A stretch of DNA of 64,000 bases from contig JAWQFQ010000023.1 in assembly GCA_035967975.1 (NCBI GenBank), positions 1 through 64,000 of the forward strand. Direction: 5' to 3'. The notes under the pieces were generated by a model that saw nothing but the letters and a program-made list of their open reading frames with translations, was not told where the DNA came from and did no database searches. Shown here piece by piece: positions 7,895-17,305 of the stretch (position 1 is its first letter; each line of letters starts with the position of its first letter). The position numbers were made by a program, and so were the translations under genes. This stretch comes from Scytonema sp035967975 (lineage in GTDB: Bacteria; Cyanobacteriota; Cyanobacteriia; Cyanobacteriales; Nostocaceae).

Positions 7895-9757
7895 TCAATT
7901 TGTACAGCGCGTAAGTCCTAATTTCTTTTCCCGATCGCTCACACTTGCAATTTCAGCAATTTCTATTGCTTTGACTTCATCGTCTGGGATAGTTTCAGCA
8001 ACCTTTAAGGCGCGATCGCGCTTTCCAGAACAAGCAAATTTACTAGCGATGTCAGCTAGGAGTTTGGTAGTTTCCCTTCCTTGAAAAGATGATGCTACCT
8101 CAAACGCCCTGTCAAGTTGACCATCATCTGTCAACATAGATGCAACTTTGTTTAAAACGATCGCCCTCGAACCCGCACCTTTGAGGCTATTAGCTATTTT
8201 CATAGCAGGTTCAATCTGTCCCATGTCTGCAAGTTGGACACCAATATCTGTCAGGGTTGATTCTTTCATCAACTCACTTCCCAAAGATTCAGCAATTTTG
8301 ATAGCCCTGTCAGTCTGTCCCACTGGAACGAGTGCAATAGCAACATGGCTCAGTGACATATAGCCTTGGTAATCATTCGATTTTTTTGGTGTTGGCGGCA
8401 ATGGTATATCTTTAAGTAGTTTAGCAGCTTGTGCTTTTTCCCCTGTTTGTTGCAATTCTTTAGCAACAGCAATAATTGCCAATGCTTTTGCTTCTACATC
8501 GGGAATTTTCTTAGCTAACTGTAACGCTTGTGGAACTTTCTTCGCTTTAGCATACTGACGAATAATTTCTACTAAGGTAGAGTCCTTAATACTAGGAGTA
8601 GGTAAAAGATAAAATGCATCTTGCGGGCTTAATCCCAACTGAGCTGGTTCTGTCATCGCCTGTGCGATTTGTTCAGCTGCATCAAACTGTTGCTTTTCAG
8701 CTAACTTGACAGCAATATCTCGCAGTGCATCTTCTCTAGCTTGGTAGGTTTTGAATTTAAACCCCGAATCCAATTTGGTTGGAGATGGAATTTCCTTTGT
8801 TAGCTTTTTGGCGATGTCTAGGGCGATTGATGTTTCTCCCATATCTATCAGTTTGACTGCGATCGCCGACCAAGTCACAGCTTTCTCCACAGGCGACTTG
8901 ATGGCTTGAGCATTTTTCCAAGTTTGCTGCACTTGGTCTACTTTTGCTAAATGGTTAAGAATACCCACAAATGCCCAAGCTTGATAATTTTGAGTCGCTT
9001 CACCACCAGCGGAACCACAGCCTTCTATACTATTCGCTATTTGGAGGGCAGTCTCTAACTGAGACATGAGACTCAAATTGCCTGCAATCTTGGATAATAC
9101 ATCAAATTTATAGTTCGCGCAACTGCCATTTGATTCGTAGGCATAGTCTCCTGTAATACCTTTAGCAAATTGTAACGCCTCTAGGAGAACTGGCTTTGCG
9201 AACTGTGTTTGTCCATTCTTAATCAGAGTGAAAGCAATGTCATTCAGGGCTTGAGCTTTACGATAGTCAGAAGGAATTTCTTTTGCCAACTGTAACGCTC
9301 GTTGGGTTTGTCCAGCTTGGGCTATTTGAACGCTGATATTCCGCAAAGCTTCTTCCTGTTCGTACTTACTAAAGGTAGGGCTGGTTTCTTCAGTCAGTTG
9401 TACTGCTTGTTCAAACAGTTTCTCCGAACGCTGCGCTTGTCCTACCTCTGAGAGTTGGAGAGCGATCGCAGATAATGCATTGATTTTAGACCCTTGATTT
9501 GGTATTCCTTCAGCAATCCTGATAGCACGCTCAAACAACGCTACTGCTTGTTCACTATTATCGGTGTTAGCAAGTTTAACCGCTAAGTCCGCTAACGATT
9601 CCGTCGGAACGGGTGCTATGTTTTGTACTCTTTGCAACCTTTCCCAATCAAGTCGGGAAGATTTTGTGTTTTGTGCTTGTACTGTGTGATGGTGATTGAC
9701 TTCTAAAAGAAACAATAATCCGAGAGCAAGCTTTGGAAAAATAGTTTTTTGCGACAT
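7895..9757 (-). CDS. Exported alpha-helical repeat protein
   Basis: A 620-residue protein with a signal peptide-like start (ALGLLFLLEV, cleavage near residue 28) and then about a dozen imperfect 35-50-residue helical repeats. Recurring cores read ALxIAxxI or ALxLAKxIP, as in AVALFERAIRIAEGIP, ALQLAKEIPSDYRKAQAL and ALDIAKKLTKEI. They resemble TPR or pentatricopeptide-like helix pairs, so the protein probably serves as a periplasmic or surface scaffold for protein contacts. No enzymatic domain is present. The gene ends with LGLTRCTN, and its 3' end faces the GT4 gene. Confidence 0.75.
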   Translation of the reverse strand: MSQKTIFPKLALGLLFLLEVNHHHTVQAQNTKSSRLDWERLQRVQNIAPVPTESLADLAVKLANTDNSEQAVALFERAIRIAEGIPNQGSKINALSAIALQLSEVGQAQRSEKLFEQAVQLTEETSPTFSKYEQEEALRNISVQIAQAGQTQRALQLAKEIPSDYRKAQALNDIAFTLIKNGQTQFAKPVLLEALQFAKGITGDYAYESNGSCANYKFDVLSKIAGNLSLMSQLETALQIANSIEGCGSAGGEATQNYQAWAFVGILNHLAKVDQVQQTWKNAQAIKSPVEKAVTWSAIAVKLIDMGETSIALDIAKKLTKEIPSPTKLDSGFKFKTYQAREDALRDIAVKLAEKQQFDAAEQIAQAMTEPAQLGLSPQDAFYLLPTPSIKDSTLVEIIRQYAKAKKVPQALQLAKKIPDVEAKALAIIAVAKELQQTGEKAQAAKLLKDIPLPPTPKKSNDYQGYMSLSHVAIALVPVGQTDRAIKIAESLGSELMKESTLTDIGVQLADMGQIEPAMKIANSLKGAGSRAIVLNKVASMLTDDGQLDRAFEVASSFQGRETTKLLADIASKFACSGKRDRALKVAETIPDDEVKAIEIAEIASVSDREKKLGLTRCTN

Positions 9758-9765
9758 AACAAATT

Positions 9766-9880
9766 AGGGTGTAGGGGTGTATGGGTATGGGGGTGCAGGA
9801 GGTTACAGGGAGGGCGCAGGAGGAGACGAAAAAAAGGTATTGACCCCTACACCCTTGCACCCATACACCCCCACACCCCT
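9766..9880. repeat. Inverted pair of heptamer-repeat runs
   Basis: TAGGGTG-like units (9766-9799) are answered by CCTACACCC-like units (9843-9880), so this 115-base gap can fold into one long imperfect hairpin. It separates the repeat-protein gene from the upstream dehydrogenase gene on the same strand and may end transcription. Confidence 0.6.
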
Positions 9881-10890
9881 TACCAATGAATGACAATTTT
9901 GCCGAAATGTGCGCCGCTTTCCATATACTGCAAGGCTTCTCGGGCTTGGTCAAAGGGGAACACTCGGTCAATAATTGGTTTCATACCATGTAGGGAGATT
10001 GCACGATTCATTGCTTCAAACATTTCACGGCTACCAACATAGATACCTCGCACACAAATTCCTTTGTGCAGAATGGATACCGTACTTACATCTGCACTTA
10101 ACCCGGAAAGTACACCAATCAAGCTAATGTATCCACCATAACGCACAGCACGCAGGGAGCTATTAAGATTTGCACCGCCAGCAACCTCTATAACCCTATC
10201 GACGCCGACTTTACCTGTAAGTTCCCAAACTTTTTCTTCCCAGTTTGGAGTCGTCTTATAATTAATAACCTCTGATGCGCCTAGTTGCTTCAATTTTTCT
10301 AGTTTTTGGTCGCTGCTAGAAGTAGCGATCGCACGCGCTCCCATTATTTTGGCAAACTGGAGGGCGAATATTGAAACTCCCCCGGTACCTTGGATGAGAA
10401 CAGTATCCCCTGCTTTGAACTTTCCATCTGTTGTCAGAGCATTCCAAGCTGTCACCGCAGCACAGGGTAGGGTTGCGGCTTCTTCATCCGAGAGTTGTTC
10501 GGGAAACCGAACCACACCATTCTGGTTTAGCGTAACATACTCAGCTAATACCCCATCAATGGCACCACCTAAAGCTGACTTTGACTTTTCTGCGGAAAAC
10601 TCCCCATCTATCCATGATTGCATGAAGATAGTCGCTACGCGATCGCCAACTTTTACTCTAGTGACGCCATCACCAACACCAACCACTTCCCCCACCCCAT
10701 CAGAGAAAGGAACAAGCGGTAGCTTTTGCTTAGAACCATACGCCCCCCTCACTGTCAACAAATCCCGATAATTGAGAGAAGCCGCACGCATCTTCAAAAG
10801 TACCTGTCCCGCTGGGGGATGGGGTTCCGGGCGTTCCACCAACGTCAATGCATCAAGACCTTCTTTAGATTGAACTTCCCAAACTTTCAT
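9880..10890 (-). CDS. Zinc-free medium-chain alcohol dehydrogenase / quinone reductase-like
   Basis: A 336-residue MDR-superfamily oxidoreductase. The N-terminal GroES-like domain contains SLNYRDLLTVRGAYG and VPFSDGVGEVVGVG. The nucleotide-binding domain has VLIQGTGGVSIFALQFAK, followed by ATSSSDQKLEKLKQLGA, which favours NADP(H). Zinc-ligand cysteines of classical alcohol dehydrogenases are not seen in the usual places, so it fits the zinc-independent group that reduces quinones or enones. Substrate unknown. It ends with GAHFGKIVIHW, the usual family end. Confidence 0.85.
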   Translation of the reverse strand: MKVWEVQSKEGLDALTLVERPEPHPPAGQVLLKMRAASLNYRDLLTVRGAYGSKQKLPLVPFSDGVGEVVGVGDGVTRVKVGDRVATIFMQSWIDGEFSAEKSKSALGGAIDGVLAEYVTLNQNGVVRFPEQLSDEEAATLPCAAVTAWNALTTDGKFKAGDTVLIQGTGGVSIFALQFAKIMGARAIATSSSDQKLEKLKQLGASEVINYKTTPNWEEKVWELTGKVGVDRVIEVAGGANLNSSLRAVRYGGYISLIGVLSGLSADVSTVSILHKGICVRGIYVGSREMFEAMNRAISLHGMKPIIDRVFPFDQAREALQYMESGAHFGKIVIHW

Positions 10891-11125
10891 GATTTACCCC
10901 CACTTGTTCCACAGTTTGTTTACCATAAATTGGGACAAAAAATACAGAGGTGTGGGATAGTTCTTAATTCGCCGCAAGCATTTAATTTGCCACGGCTAAC
11001 AAAATACTGAGCGTTTTCATGAATTATACTTGGGCAGAGAACTTTAGAAGATTGGTAAACTAGAGGTTGTTAGCGGTTTGCTTGGATTAGCTAGAACGTT
11101 AAATTATTGGGAGTCGATCTGAACA

Positions 11126-11593
11126 ATGTCTAACACGCTATACGATCGCGATTGGCAATTATGGATTCAGCAAACGATTCAGCAGTTACAGAATCATGAA
11201 TTTGAGTCGCTGGATATTGAGCATTTGATTGAGGAGCTAGTTGATTTGGGTAAATCAGAGAGAAATACGCTAAAAAGCAATTTGACAATATTGTTGGCGC
11301 ATTTACTCAAGTTAATGGTTCAGCATGATGTGCCCGATAGTATGAAAGGAAGTTGGTATAGTTCGGTGCTGGAACATCGTCAGCGCGTTCTCAATAATTT
11401 GACTGATACTCCTTCTCTCAAAAGTTTTCTGGTCGAAGCGGTGGAAAAAGCTTATCCAGATGGTCGGAAGCTGGCAATTAAGGAAGGTAAACTTGCCAAA
11501 TATGGGGTTCGTGTGCCAGAAGAGAGTGAGTATCCCATAACGTGTCCTTTTTCAATTGAGCAAATTTTGGATGAGGATTTCTACGGGTTATAG
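11126..11593 (+). CDS. DUF29 family protein
   Basis: A 155-residue cytosolic helical protein of the DUF29 family, which is amplified in cyanobacteria. Typical segments are LYDRDWQLWIQQTIQQL, LDIEHLIEELVDLGKSER and LLAHLLKLMVQ. Family function is unknown; it has been noted in mobile or toxin-like contexts but nothing next to it supports that here. The gene is alone; the nearest gene downstream on the same strand is the aldehyde dehydrogenase, 241 bp away. Confidence 0.85.
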   Translation: MSNTLYDRDWQLWIQQTIQQLQNHEFESLDIEHLIEELVDLGKSERNTLKSNLTILLAHLLKLMVQHDVPDSMKGSWYSSVLEHRQRVLNNLTDTPSLKSFLVEAVEKAYPDGRKLAIKEGKLAKYGVRVPEESEYPITCPFSIEQILDEDFYGL

Positions 11594-11834
11594 AGGGTTA
11601 AGTTAATTTTTAAAATTGACCGAAAATTTGTAATTCATCATGAATTCATTGAGAATACAACCCCCCAACACAGGTTCTAGAAAAAAAATGCGTATCTCAT
11701 GATTCAAGCCCCTCGAAAATTATGTGGAAATACAATTACGAATTATTTTAACTCCTGCAACTGACTGCATAAGTCAATTTATACTTGACCTATGACTAAA
11801 AAGTAGGCAAAAGTCAGCCCAAAAGGAGGATGCA

Positions 11835-13307
11835 ATGGTAACAGCGACATTACCAGAAAAGCAGGCAAAAATTGGTCCGACTCAATTACTCATTAACAAT
11901 GAGTGGGTGGAAAGTACGAGCGGTCGCCGATTTGAGACAATTAATCCAGCTACGGGTGAAGTCATTTGCAATGTTGCTGAAGCTGATGCTCCAGATGTTG
12001 ATAAAGCAGTGCAAGCAGCTCGAAATGCCTTCAATCGGGGAGAATGGCGAAATATGTCCGCTCGTCGTCGTGGCGAGTTGCTCTACAAGCTCGCTGACTT
12101 AATCGAGCAGAATAAAGAGGAACTAGCAAGATTGGAAAGCCTCGATAATGGGAAGCCACTGACGGAGGCTATGTATGCAGACTTACCCTTCGTAATCGAG
12201 TGCTACCGCTACTATGCAGGTTGGGCAGATAAAATTCAAGGCAAGACCATCCCGGTAAAAGGTTCTTACTTTTGCTACACGCGTCATGAGCCAGTGGGTG
12301 TGGTTGGTCAAATTATTCCTTGGAACTTCCCGCTACTCATGCAAGCTTGGAAGCTAGCACCAGCACTGGCTGCAGGGAATACGGTTGTTCTCAAAACGGC
12401 AGAACAAACCCCCTTGTCGGCGTTACGGGTAGGCGAACTCATCGTTGAAGCAGGTTTTCCCCCAGGAGTGGTAAACATTTTATCAGGATATGGACCAACC
12501 GCAGGGGCGGCGATCGCACGTCATATGGATGTGGATAAATTAGCTTTTACCGGCTCGACTGAGGTAGGGCGTTTGGTGATGGAAGCTGCGGCTAAGAGCA
12601 ACCTCAAGCGCATTACCTTGGAATTAGGTGGAAAGAGTCCCAATATCGTCTTTGCTGATGCTGATATGGATGCGGCGATCGCAGGGAGTCACCACGCTTT
12701 ATTCTTTAACCAAGGTCAGTGCTGTAACGCTGGTTCAAGGCTGTTTGTGGAAGAAAAATGCTACGACGATTTTGTTGCAAAAAGCGTTGAGCGAGCATTA
12801 CAGCGCACCGTCGGTGACCCCTTTGACCCGAAGACAAAGCAAGGACCGCAAGTAGACCAAGACCAGTTTGATAAAGTGATGAGCTATATTGAAGCTGGAC
12901 AACAAGAAGGCGCAAACTTAGTATGCGGTGGTCATCGAGTTGGCGATCGCGGGTTTTTTATTGAGCCAACCGTATTTGCTGATGTTGACAACAACATGAA
13001 AATTGCTCAAGAGGAAATCTTTGGTCCAGTCATGAGCATTATCAAGTTCAAAGACATTGAAGAGGTGATTCATCTGGCGAACACCACAATGTATGGACTA
13101 GCAGCGGGTGTATGGACAAAAGATATTACAAAAGCTCACGCGATCGCAAACAATGTCCGCGCTGGTACTGTCTGGGTAAATTGCTACCACGCCTTTGATA
13201 CAGCTGCACCCTTCGGTGGGTTCAAGCAGTCCGGAATGGGTCGCGAACTCGGTGAATATTGCTTACAGAATTACACCGAAGTCAAGACAGTTACCATTCA
13301 ACTGTAA
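11835..13307 (+). CDS. Aldehyde dehydrogenase (ALDH1/2-like)
   Basis: A 490-residue NAD(P)-dependent aldehyde dehydrogenase that oxidises aldehydes to acids in the cytosol. The catalytic Glu lies in LELGGKSPN (about residue 262) and the nucleophile Cys in FNQGQCCNAGSRL (about 296). PWNFPLLMQAWKLAPALAAG and the C-terminal FGGFKQSGMGRELG are diagnostic. Overall it is closest in style to retinal/betaine-type class 1 enzymes; a retinal- or apocarotenal-oxidising role is possible in a cyanobacterium but not shown. The start is well supported by AAGGAGGA at 11823-11830. Confidence 0.92.
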   Translation: MVTATLPEKQAKIGPTQLLINNEWVESTSGRRFETINPATGEVICNVAEADAPDVDKAVQAARNAFNRGEWRNMSARRRGELLYKLADLIEQNKEELARLESLDNGKPLTEAMYADLPFVIECYRYYAGWADKIQGKTIPVKGSYFCYTRHEPVGVVGQIIPWNFPLLMQAWKLAPALAAGNTVVLKTAEQTPLSALRVGELIVEAGFPPGVVNILSGYGPTAGAAIARHMDVDKLAFTGSTEVGRLVMEAAAKSNLKRITLELGGKSPNIVFADADMDAAIAGSHHALFFNQGQCCNAGSRLFVEEKCYDDFVAKSVERALQRTVGDPFDPKTKQGPQVDQDQFDKVMSYIEAGQQEGANLVCGGHRVGDRGFFIEPTVFADVDNNMKIAQEEIFGPVMSIIKFKDIEEVIHLANTTMYGLAAGVWTKDITKAHAIANNVRAGTVWVNCYHAFDTAAPFGGFKQSGMGRELGEYCLQNYTEVKTVTIQL

Positions 13308-13628
13308 ATTATCCTGATATAAAGTGCGATGCCCTCCTCAGTGGGTATCGCCCTTAGTTATTCGTTCGTAGTAGCGCTGTCTTCGCATGTCTCTAAGAGG
13401 ATGTTTTCTAAGTCCTTTCATCAGTAGCAATTATATTCAATATCCCCCTAAATCCCCCTTAAAAAGGGGGACCGTTAGAGTATTTTCCCCCCTTTCCAAG
13501 GGGGGCTAGGGGGGATCAATAAGTGCCTAAAATCACAGCCAACTACTTTTCAAACAACCTCTAAATGACTTCCATCACTAACGTCTGAGACAGACGTTCC
13601 ACAAGAGATTTTTTGTTCTTGTATTCTT
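13308..13628. other. Gap with stem-loop and MITE-like element
   Basis: 321 bases between convergent genes. A stem-loop GCGATGCCC / GGGTATCGC at about 13326-13352 follows the aldehyde dehydrogenase and may terminate it. The rest is mainly the MITE-like element at 13396-13562. Confidence 0.6.
13396..13562 (+). mobile_element. MITE-like element A, copy 1
   Basis: A 167-bp element starting AGAGGATGTTTTC and ending GAAAAG-complementary CAAACAACCTCT, so the ends are inverted repeats. Inside are paired C5/G5 runs (CCCCCTTAAAAAGGGGG and CCCCCCTTTCCAAGGGGGG). A nearly identical copy lies in the opposite orientation at 25571-25736. It encodes nothing. Confidence 0.8.
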
Positions 13629-14396
13629 TTATCTAGTAACGATGCCAACTTTAGAGGGAAAAAACCTGTAAACTAAGGCTTTGAGAGCAAACTCAGGTAA
13701 AGCCAGCATTCGACGCCAGCGCCAAGGTTCTTTATATAGCCGATACAGCCATTCCAAATTGTTATTTGCTAACCATCCAGGAGCCCGATTTTTCGTTCCC
13801 GACCAAACATCAAAACTCCCACCAACACCAATCCAGATTGCATGGGGACACAAATGGCGGTTTTGAGCAATCCATAACTCTTGACGCGGGACTCCCAAAC
13901 CTACCAAAATGACCTGTGGTTGTATTTGGGCGAGAGTTTGCCATAATTGCTCTTCTTCTTCTTTTAAAAGAAAACCACATTGAGTTCCTACAACTTCTAA
14001 ACCTGGGAATTGAGAAGTCCAAAACTCTGAGGCTTTTGCTGCTACTCCTGGTGCTCCTCCATAAAAAAACACCTTTGCGCCAGTTGAACCTTGTCGTCCC
14101 AGTTCTTGCAGTAGTGTTTCTGCTAATTCGATTCCTGGAATTCTGCGGATGTTTTGCTGCAATAGCAACCGTAAATATAAAACGACCCCTGCTCCATCAG
14201 GAATCACCAGCTCAGCACTCCGAATAATTTCCGCTAGAGATAAATTCCGCTCCGCCTGCATCGTCATTTCTGCATTGAGCGTTACCACATGAGTTCCCAG
14301 ACCTTGTTGCAGACGCTCTAGCAACCAGCTTGGATAGTCAGATATCACATGAACTGGTAGCCCTAATACTGAACAAGCTTTCGGCACTTTAGACAT
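13629..14396 (-). CDS. WecG/TagA/CpsF-family glycosyltransferase
   Basis: A 255-residue transferase of the GT26 family, which adds a sugar (for example N-acetylmannosamine) to a lipid-linked acceptor. Visible family blocks are HVVTLNAEMTMQAERN, VIPDGAGVVLYLRL, IPGIELAETLLQELG, KVFFYGGAPGVAAKA and ILVGLGVPRQELWIAQN, followed by IWIGVGGSFDVWSGTKNRAP. It probably works at the cytosolic face of the membrane in polysaccharide or teichoic-like glycan building. No other member of a glycan operon lies beside it. Confidence 0.9.
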   Translation of the reverse strand: MSKVPKACSVLGLPVHVISDYPSWLLERLQQGLGTHVVTLNAEMTMQAERNLSLAEIIRSAELVIPDGAGVVLYLRLLLQQNIRRIPGIELAETLLQELGRQGSTGAKVFFYGGAPGVAAKASEFWTSQFPGLEVVGTQCGFLLKEEEEQLWQTLAQIQPQVILVGLGVPRQELWIAQNRHLCPHAIWIGVGGSFDVWSGTKNRAPGWLANNNLEWLYRLYKEPWRWRRMLALPEFALKALVYRFFPSKVGIVTR

Positions 14397-15056
14397 AACC
14401 CATTTCCAATACTCTCACACCAGACTATATAGAACGATAGCATAGCAAAATGTTTCTGATTAGAGCATAGAAGGCGTAGGGGAGAACGGTTGTTCGCCCA
14501 AACCACAACCCGGCGTAGGGAAATGAGTGTTTCTTCTATTGAACGCACCCCAACTAAACTTGCGTTATAGTTGGGGATTCTTTCGCTATATAGACTATAT
14601 AACGTTCCCAGGTACACTGGCGTCCTCAGCGAGTCGTAGAAACTTTTGTCTACGGAAACCCTAGAAAAATCGCAATACCTAAAATAGATAATTGCTGCGT
14701 AATTGGTCGTGCCTCCACGAATATTCGTTTTGCCGTACCAACGTTATTTTACTATAATGTTGCTGCGCTTTTTATATTGATTTCCCTTACCCTACCTAAA
14801 TTAAAATTATAGGTAGGGACTGCGCTCAACATTTATGTTCAATATTTTTTGTTCCTGACCAAACATCCAAGCTTACGGTTTGGACACTATACCTGAGGGG
14901 CTCAAAATAAATTGTAACGAAATTTACAAAAAACTATCTATTTCAAAAAAAGAGAGTAAGCTAGGCATATACTAAAAAGCTGATAGCTAGTTGCTTTTTT
15001 TACCATTAGCAATTAGCAATTAGCTAATAACATATTTATCTTTAGGAGAAAAATTT
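14397..15056. other. Long gap before glutamate dehydrogenase
   Basis: 660 bases between divergent genes without a convincing coding region. Fragments of the TTGTTCGCCC-type dispersed repeat occur near 14490, and a TTAGCAATTAGCAATTAGC tandem near 15007-15024. The stretch probably holds the promoters of both flanking genes; none is assigned. Confidence 0.5.
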
Positions 15057-16346
15057 ATGATTTCGTCCTCTGTGAGACCAGTGGAGGCTCCTTCGCCAGC
15101 GCATATTTGCCCTTTGGATCAAGCCTGTAGTTACTTAGAACAGGCAGCAAAAGAATTAAGCCTGGATCTAGGTGTACTGGAAATACTCAGACATCCACGT
15201 AAAGTCATTACCGTTTCAATTCCCATCAAACGAGACAACGGAGAGATTGAAGTTCTTGCTGGACATCGAGTGCAGCACTGCGATATCCTTGGTCCTTTTA
15301 AGGGTGGAACTCGTTATCATCCGTCTGTCACATTGCGGGAAGTTTCCGCCTTGGCAATGTTAATGACTTGGAAATGTGCGTTAGTCGGTATTCCTTATGG
15401 CGGTGCAAAAGGGGGTATTGCTCTCGACCCGAAACTTTATAGCATGAGTGAACTAGAACGGATTACCCGTCGTTATACAAGCGAATTAATTCGAGAAATT
15501 GGTCCGGAGTTAGACATCCCAGCACCAGATGTAGGCACTTCTGCCCGTGAAATGGCTTGGATGATGGATACTTACTCTATGAATGTTGGTCATGCTGTTC
15601 CTGGAGTTGTGACTGGTAAACCTATTTCTATCGGTGGTTCGCGGGGAAGGGAAATGGCAACCGGACGTGGTGTTGCGATCGTTGTACGTGAGGCTTTGGC
15701 AGATAGAGGTCAATCCTTTATAGGAGCGCGAGTAGCCATTCAAGGTTTTGGCAATGTTGGAAGTGCCGCTGCTTTATTAATGCATGAAGCAGGAGCAAAA
15801 ATTATTGCTGTTTCGACTGGTGCGGGAGGAGTATATTCAGATATTGGTCTAGACATTCCTGCTTTAAAAGCCTATGCGACTGAGAATCGTGGGAGTGTTG
15901 TTGGCTTCTCAGAATCAGTTCCAATTAGTAATACTGACTTACTGACTTTGCCTTGTGATGTTCTAGTTCCCGCAGCTTTAGAGAACCAGATTACGGCAGA
16001 AAATGCCCATCAAGTACAAGCCAAGATAGTCGCAGAAGCAGCTAATGGACCAGTGACTTTAGAAGCTAACCAGACTTTAGAAGCCAGAGGTATCACGGTT
16101 CTACCAGACATCTTGGCGAATGCTGGTGGTGTGGTTGTGAGTTATTTAGAGTGGGTGCAAGGTCTTTCTTATGTATTCTGGGATGAAGAGCGTGTTAACA
16201 AGGAAATGGAGCAGTTGATGGTGCAAGCTTACTACCAAGTGACCCAACAATCTGAAGACAGGCAAATTCCCCTACGCTTAGCAGCCTATACTTTGGGCGT
16301 GGGTCGTGTCACTCAAGCACTCCACGACCGAGGTCTCTATCCGTAA
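15057..16346 (+). CDS. gdhA: Glutamate dehydrogenase (Glu/Leu/Phe/Val family)
   Basis: A 429-residue dehydrogenase that interconverts 2-oxoglutarate plus ammonium and glutamate with NAD(P)H. Substrate-site motifs are GPFKGGTRYHP and GIPYGGAKGGIALDP with the catalytic-region Lys, and DIPAPDVGT. The nucleotide-binding domain has IQGFGNVGSAAALL. The end part with LANAGGVVVSYLEWVQG is typical. Length fits the hexameric small-subunit class. The start follows AGGAG at 15044-15048. Substrate preference for Glu over branched amino acids is inferred from overall similarity. Confidence 0.85.
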   Translation: MISSSVRPVEAPSPAHICPLDQACSYLEQAAKELSLDLGVLEILRHPRKVITVSIPIKRDNGEIEVLAGHRVQHCDILGPFKGGTRYHPSVTLREVSALAMLMTWKCALVGIPYGGAKGGIALDPKLYSMSELERITRRYTSELIREIGPELDIPAPDVGTSAREMAWMMDTYSMNVGHAVPGVVTGKPISIGGSRGREMATGRGVAIVVREALADRGQSFIGARVAIQGFGNVGSAAALLMHEAGAKIIAVSTGAGGVYSDIGLDIPALKAYATENRGSVVGFSESVPISNTDLLTLPCDVLVPAALENQITAENAHQVQAKIVAEAANGPVTLEANQTLEARGITVLPDILANAGGVVVSYLEWVQGLSYVFWDEERVNKEMEQLMVQAYYQVTQQSEDRQIPLRLAAYTLGVGRVTQALHDRGLYP

Positions 16347-16348
16347 AA

Positions 16349-16388
16349 GTAGGGTGTAGGGTGTAGGGTGTAGGGTGTGGGGTGTGGG
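16349..16388. repeat. Tandem heptamer repeat (TAGGGTG)
   Basis: About five head-to-tail TAGGGTG/TGGGGTG units directly after the glutamate dehydrogenase stop codon. Confidence 0.8.
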
Positions 16389-16417
16389 TTAATACTTATC
16401 GGTTAAGGACATCTCTC

Positions 16418-16450
16418 AGAAACCCGGTTTCTTCAAGAAACCGGGTTTCT
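16418..16450. repeat. Family-1 palindrome
   Basis: AGAAACCCGGTTTCTT / AAGAAACCGGGTTTCT hairpin. Flanks keep the outer-arm remnants AATACTTATCGGTTAAG and CTTATCCGAGTAATATT. Placed after the glutamate dehydrogenase gene. Confidence 0.85.
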
Positions 16451-16534
16451 AATTTTCGCTTATCCGAGTAATATTGGGTGTGGGTTGTGGGCAATGAATG
16501 CTAGCATTGCCTACCCTGAAATATAAACCAGTGT

Positions 16535-16966
16535 TTACACGGGTACGGGTGCAGCAAGAGTGGCTACAGTTGTTACCAACTTATTCATATCAAAAGGTTT
16601 TTCTGTATACACTTGAAAACCTGATTCAAGCGCTAAAGAGCATCCATTATCTGTAATAAAAGCTGTCATAGCTATAGCTGGAAGGCGTTTGAGATACTCA
16701 CATCTTTCAGAACTTCTGATTTTGCGAATCAAAGAGTAGCCGTCTTCCCCAGGCATAGCAATATCGGAAATTAAAACATCTGTTTCCCTATGTGCTAAAA
16801 CTTCTAGTGCTTCTTTAACAGTTGTAGCAATTTTTACCACTACTGAAAACTCTTCAAGAAGAAATTTAATTAACTCACTACAATCGCGGTTGTTATCAAC
16901 TACAAGCACCCTTAAACCAGCCAGTGACGGGCGTTGGTAGGCGCAAACAGAGGAATTGTTTCTCAT
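16535..16966 (-). CDS. Stand-alone response regulator receiver (CheY-like)
   Basis: A 143-residue single receiver domain. The hydrophobic strand RVLVVDNNRD gives the acidic pocket, DVLISDIAMPGEDG holds the phospho-acceptor Asp, AIAMTAF carries the switch Thr and YTEKPFDM the conserved Lys. There is no output domain, so it probably acts through protein contact, as CheY or a phosphorelay shuttle would. I chose the start at 16966 because AGGAAATTCT lies just before it; an in-frame upstream start at 17011 adds 15 residues. No kinase lies next to it. Confidence 0.85.
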   Translation of the reverse strand: MRNNSSVCAYQRPSLAGLRVLVVDNNRDCSELIKFLLEEFSVVVKIATTVKEALEVLAHRETDVLISDIAMPGEDGYSLIRKIRSSERCEYLKRLPAIAMTAFITDNGCSLALESGFQVYTEKPFDMNKLVTTVATLAAPVPV

Positions 16967-17225
16967 AGAATTTCCTGATGGCAGAAAAAGCAATTGCCTA
17001 CCCCTAGTCAACTGTTTTTTCCTTTACTTATAAGAATTTAGCACAAACTTTAAATTTTAGAGTTCTATTATCTCCATTTACGAACACGCTGATACTGACA
17101 ACGACCATATGTCGTTAAGTTGATGACAAAATTCTAGTTTCTCTGCTATTATAATAATTATACTTGATTCTTGCTAAGTATACTGAAAAATAAACCTTTG
17201 TACAGCAAGCTTTTAGCTCAGTTGG

Positions 17226-17255
17226 TTTTTCAAAAATCAAATAGGAATCCTATAT
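17226..17255 (+). repeat. Dispersed repeat family 3, partial copy
   Basis: Contains TTCAAAAATCAAATAGGA followed by ATCCTATA. The same end lies in the longer copies at 18462-18568 and 23163-23278. Confidence 0.65.
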
Positions 17256-17305
17256 ACTTAATCGTTTTTGACATTTTTAGAAAAAGCAGTTCACTCTCTT
17301 CTCAA

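Noticed and set aside
14363..14617. 84-residue minus-strand frame upstream of the WecG-type gene
   Set aside because: It overlaps the start of that gene and includes a dispersed TTGTTCGCCC repeat; no protein features.
14837..14876. Short match to part of the WecG-type gene (CCTGACCAAACATCCAAGC)
   Set aside because: The match to the region near 13797 is only about 25 bases with mismatches; too short to call a gene fragment.
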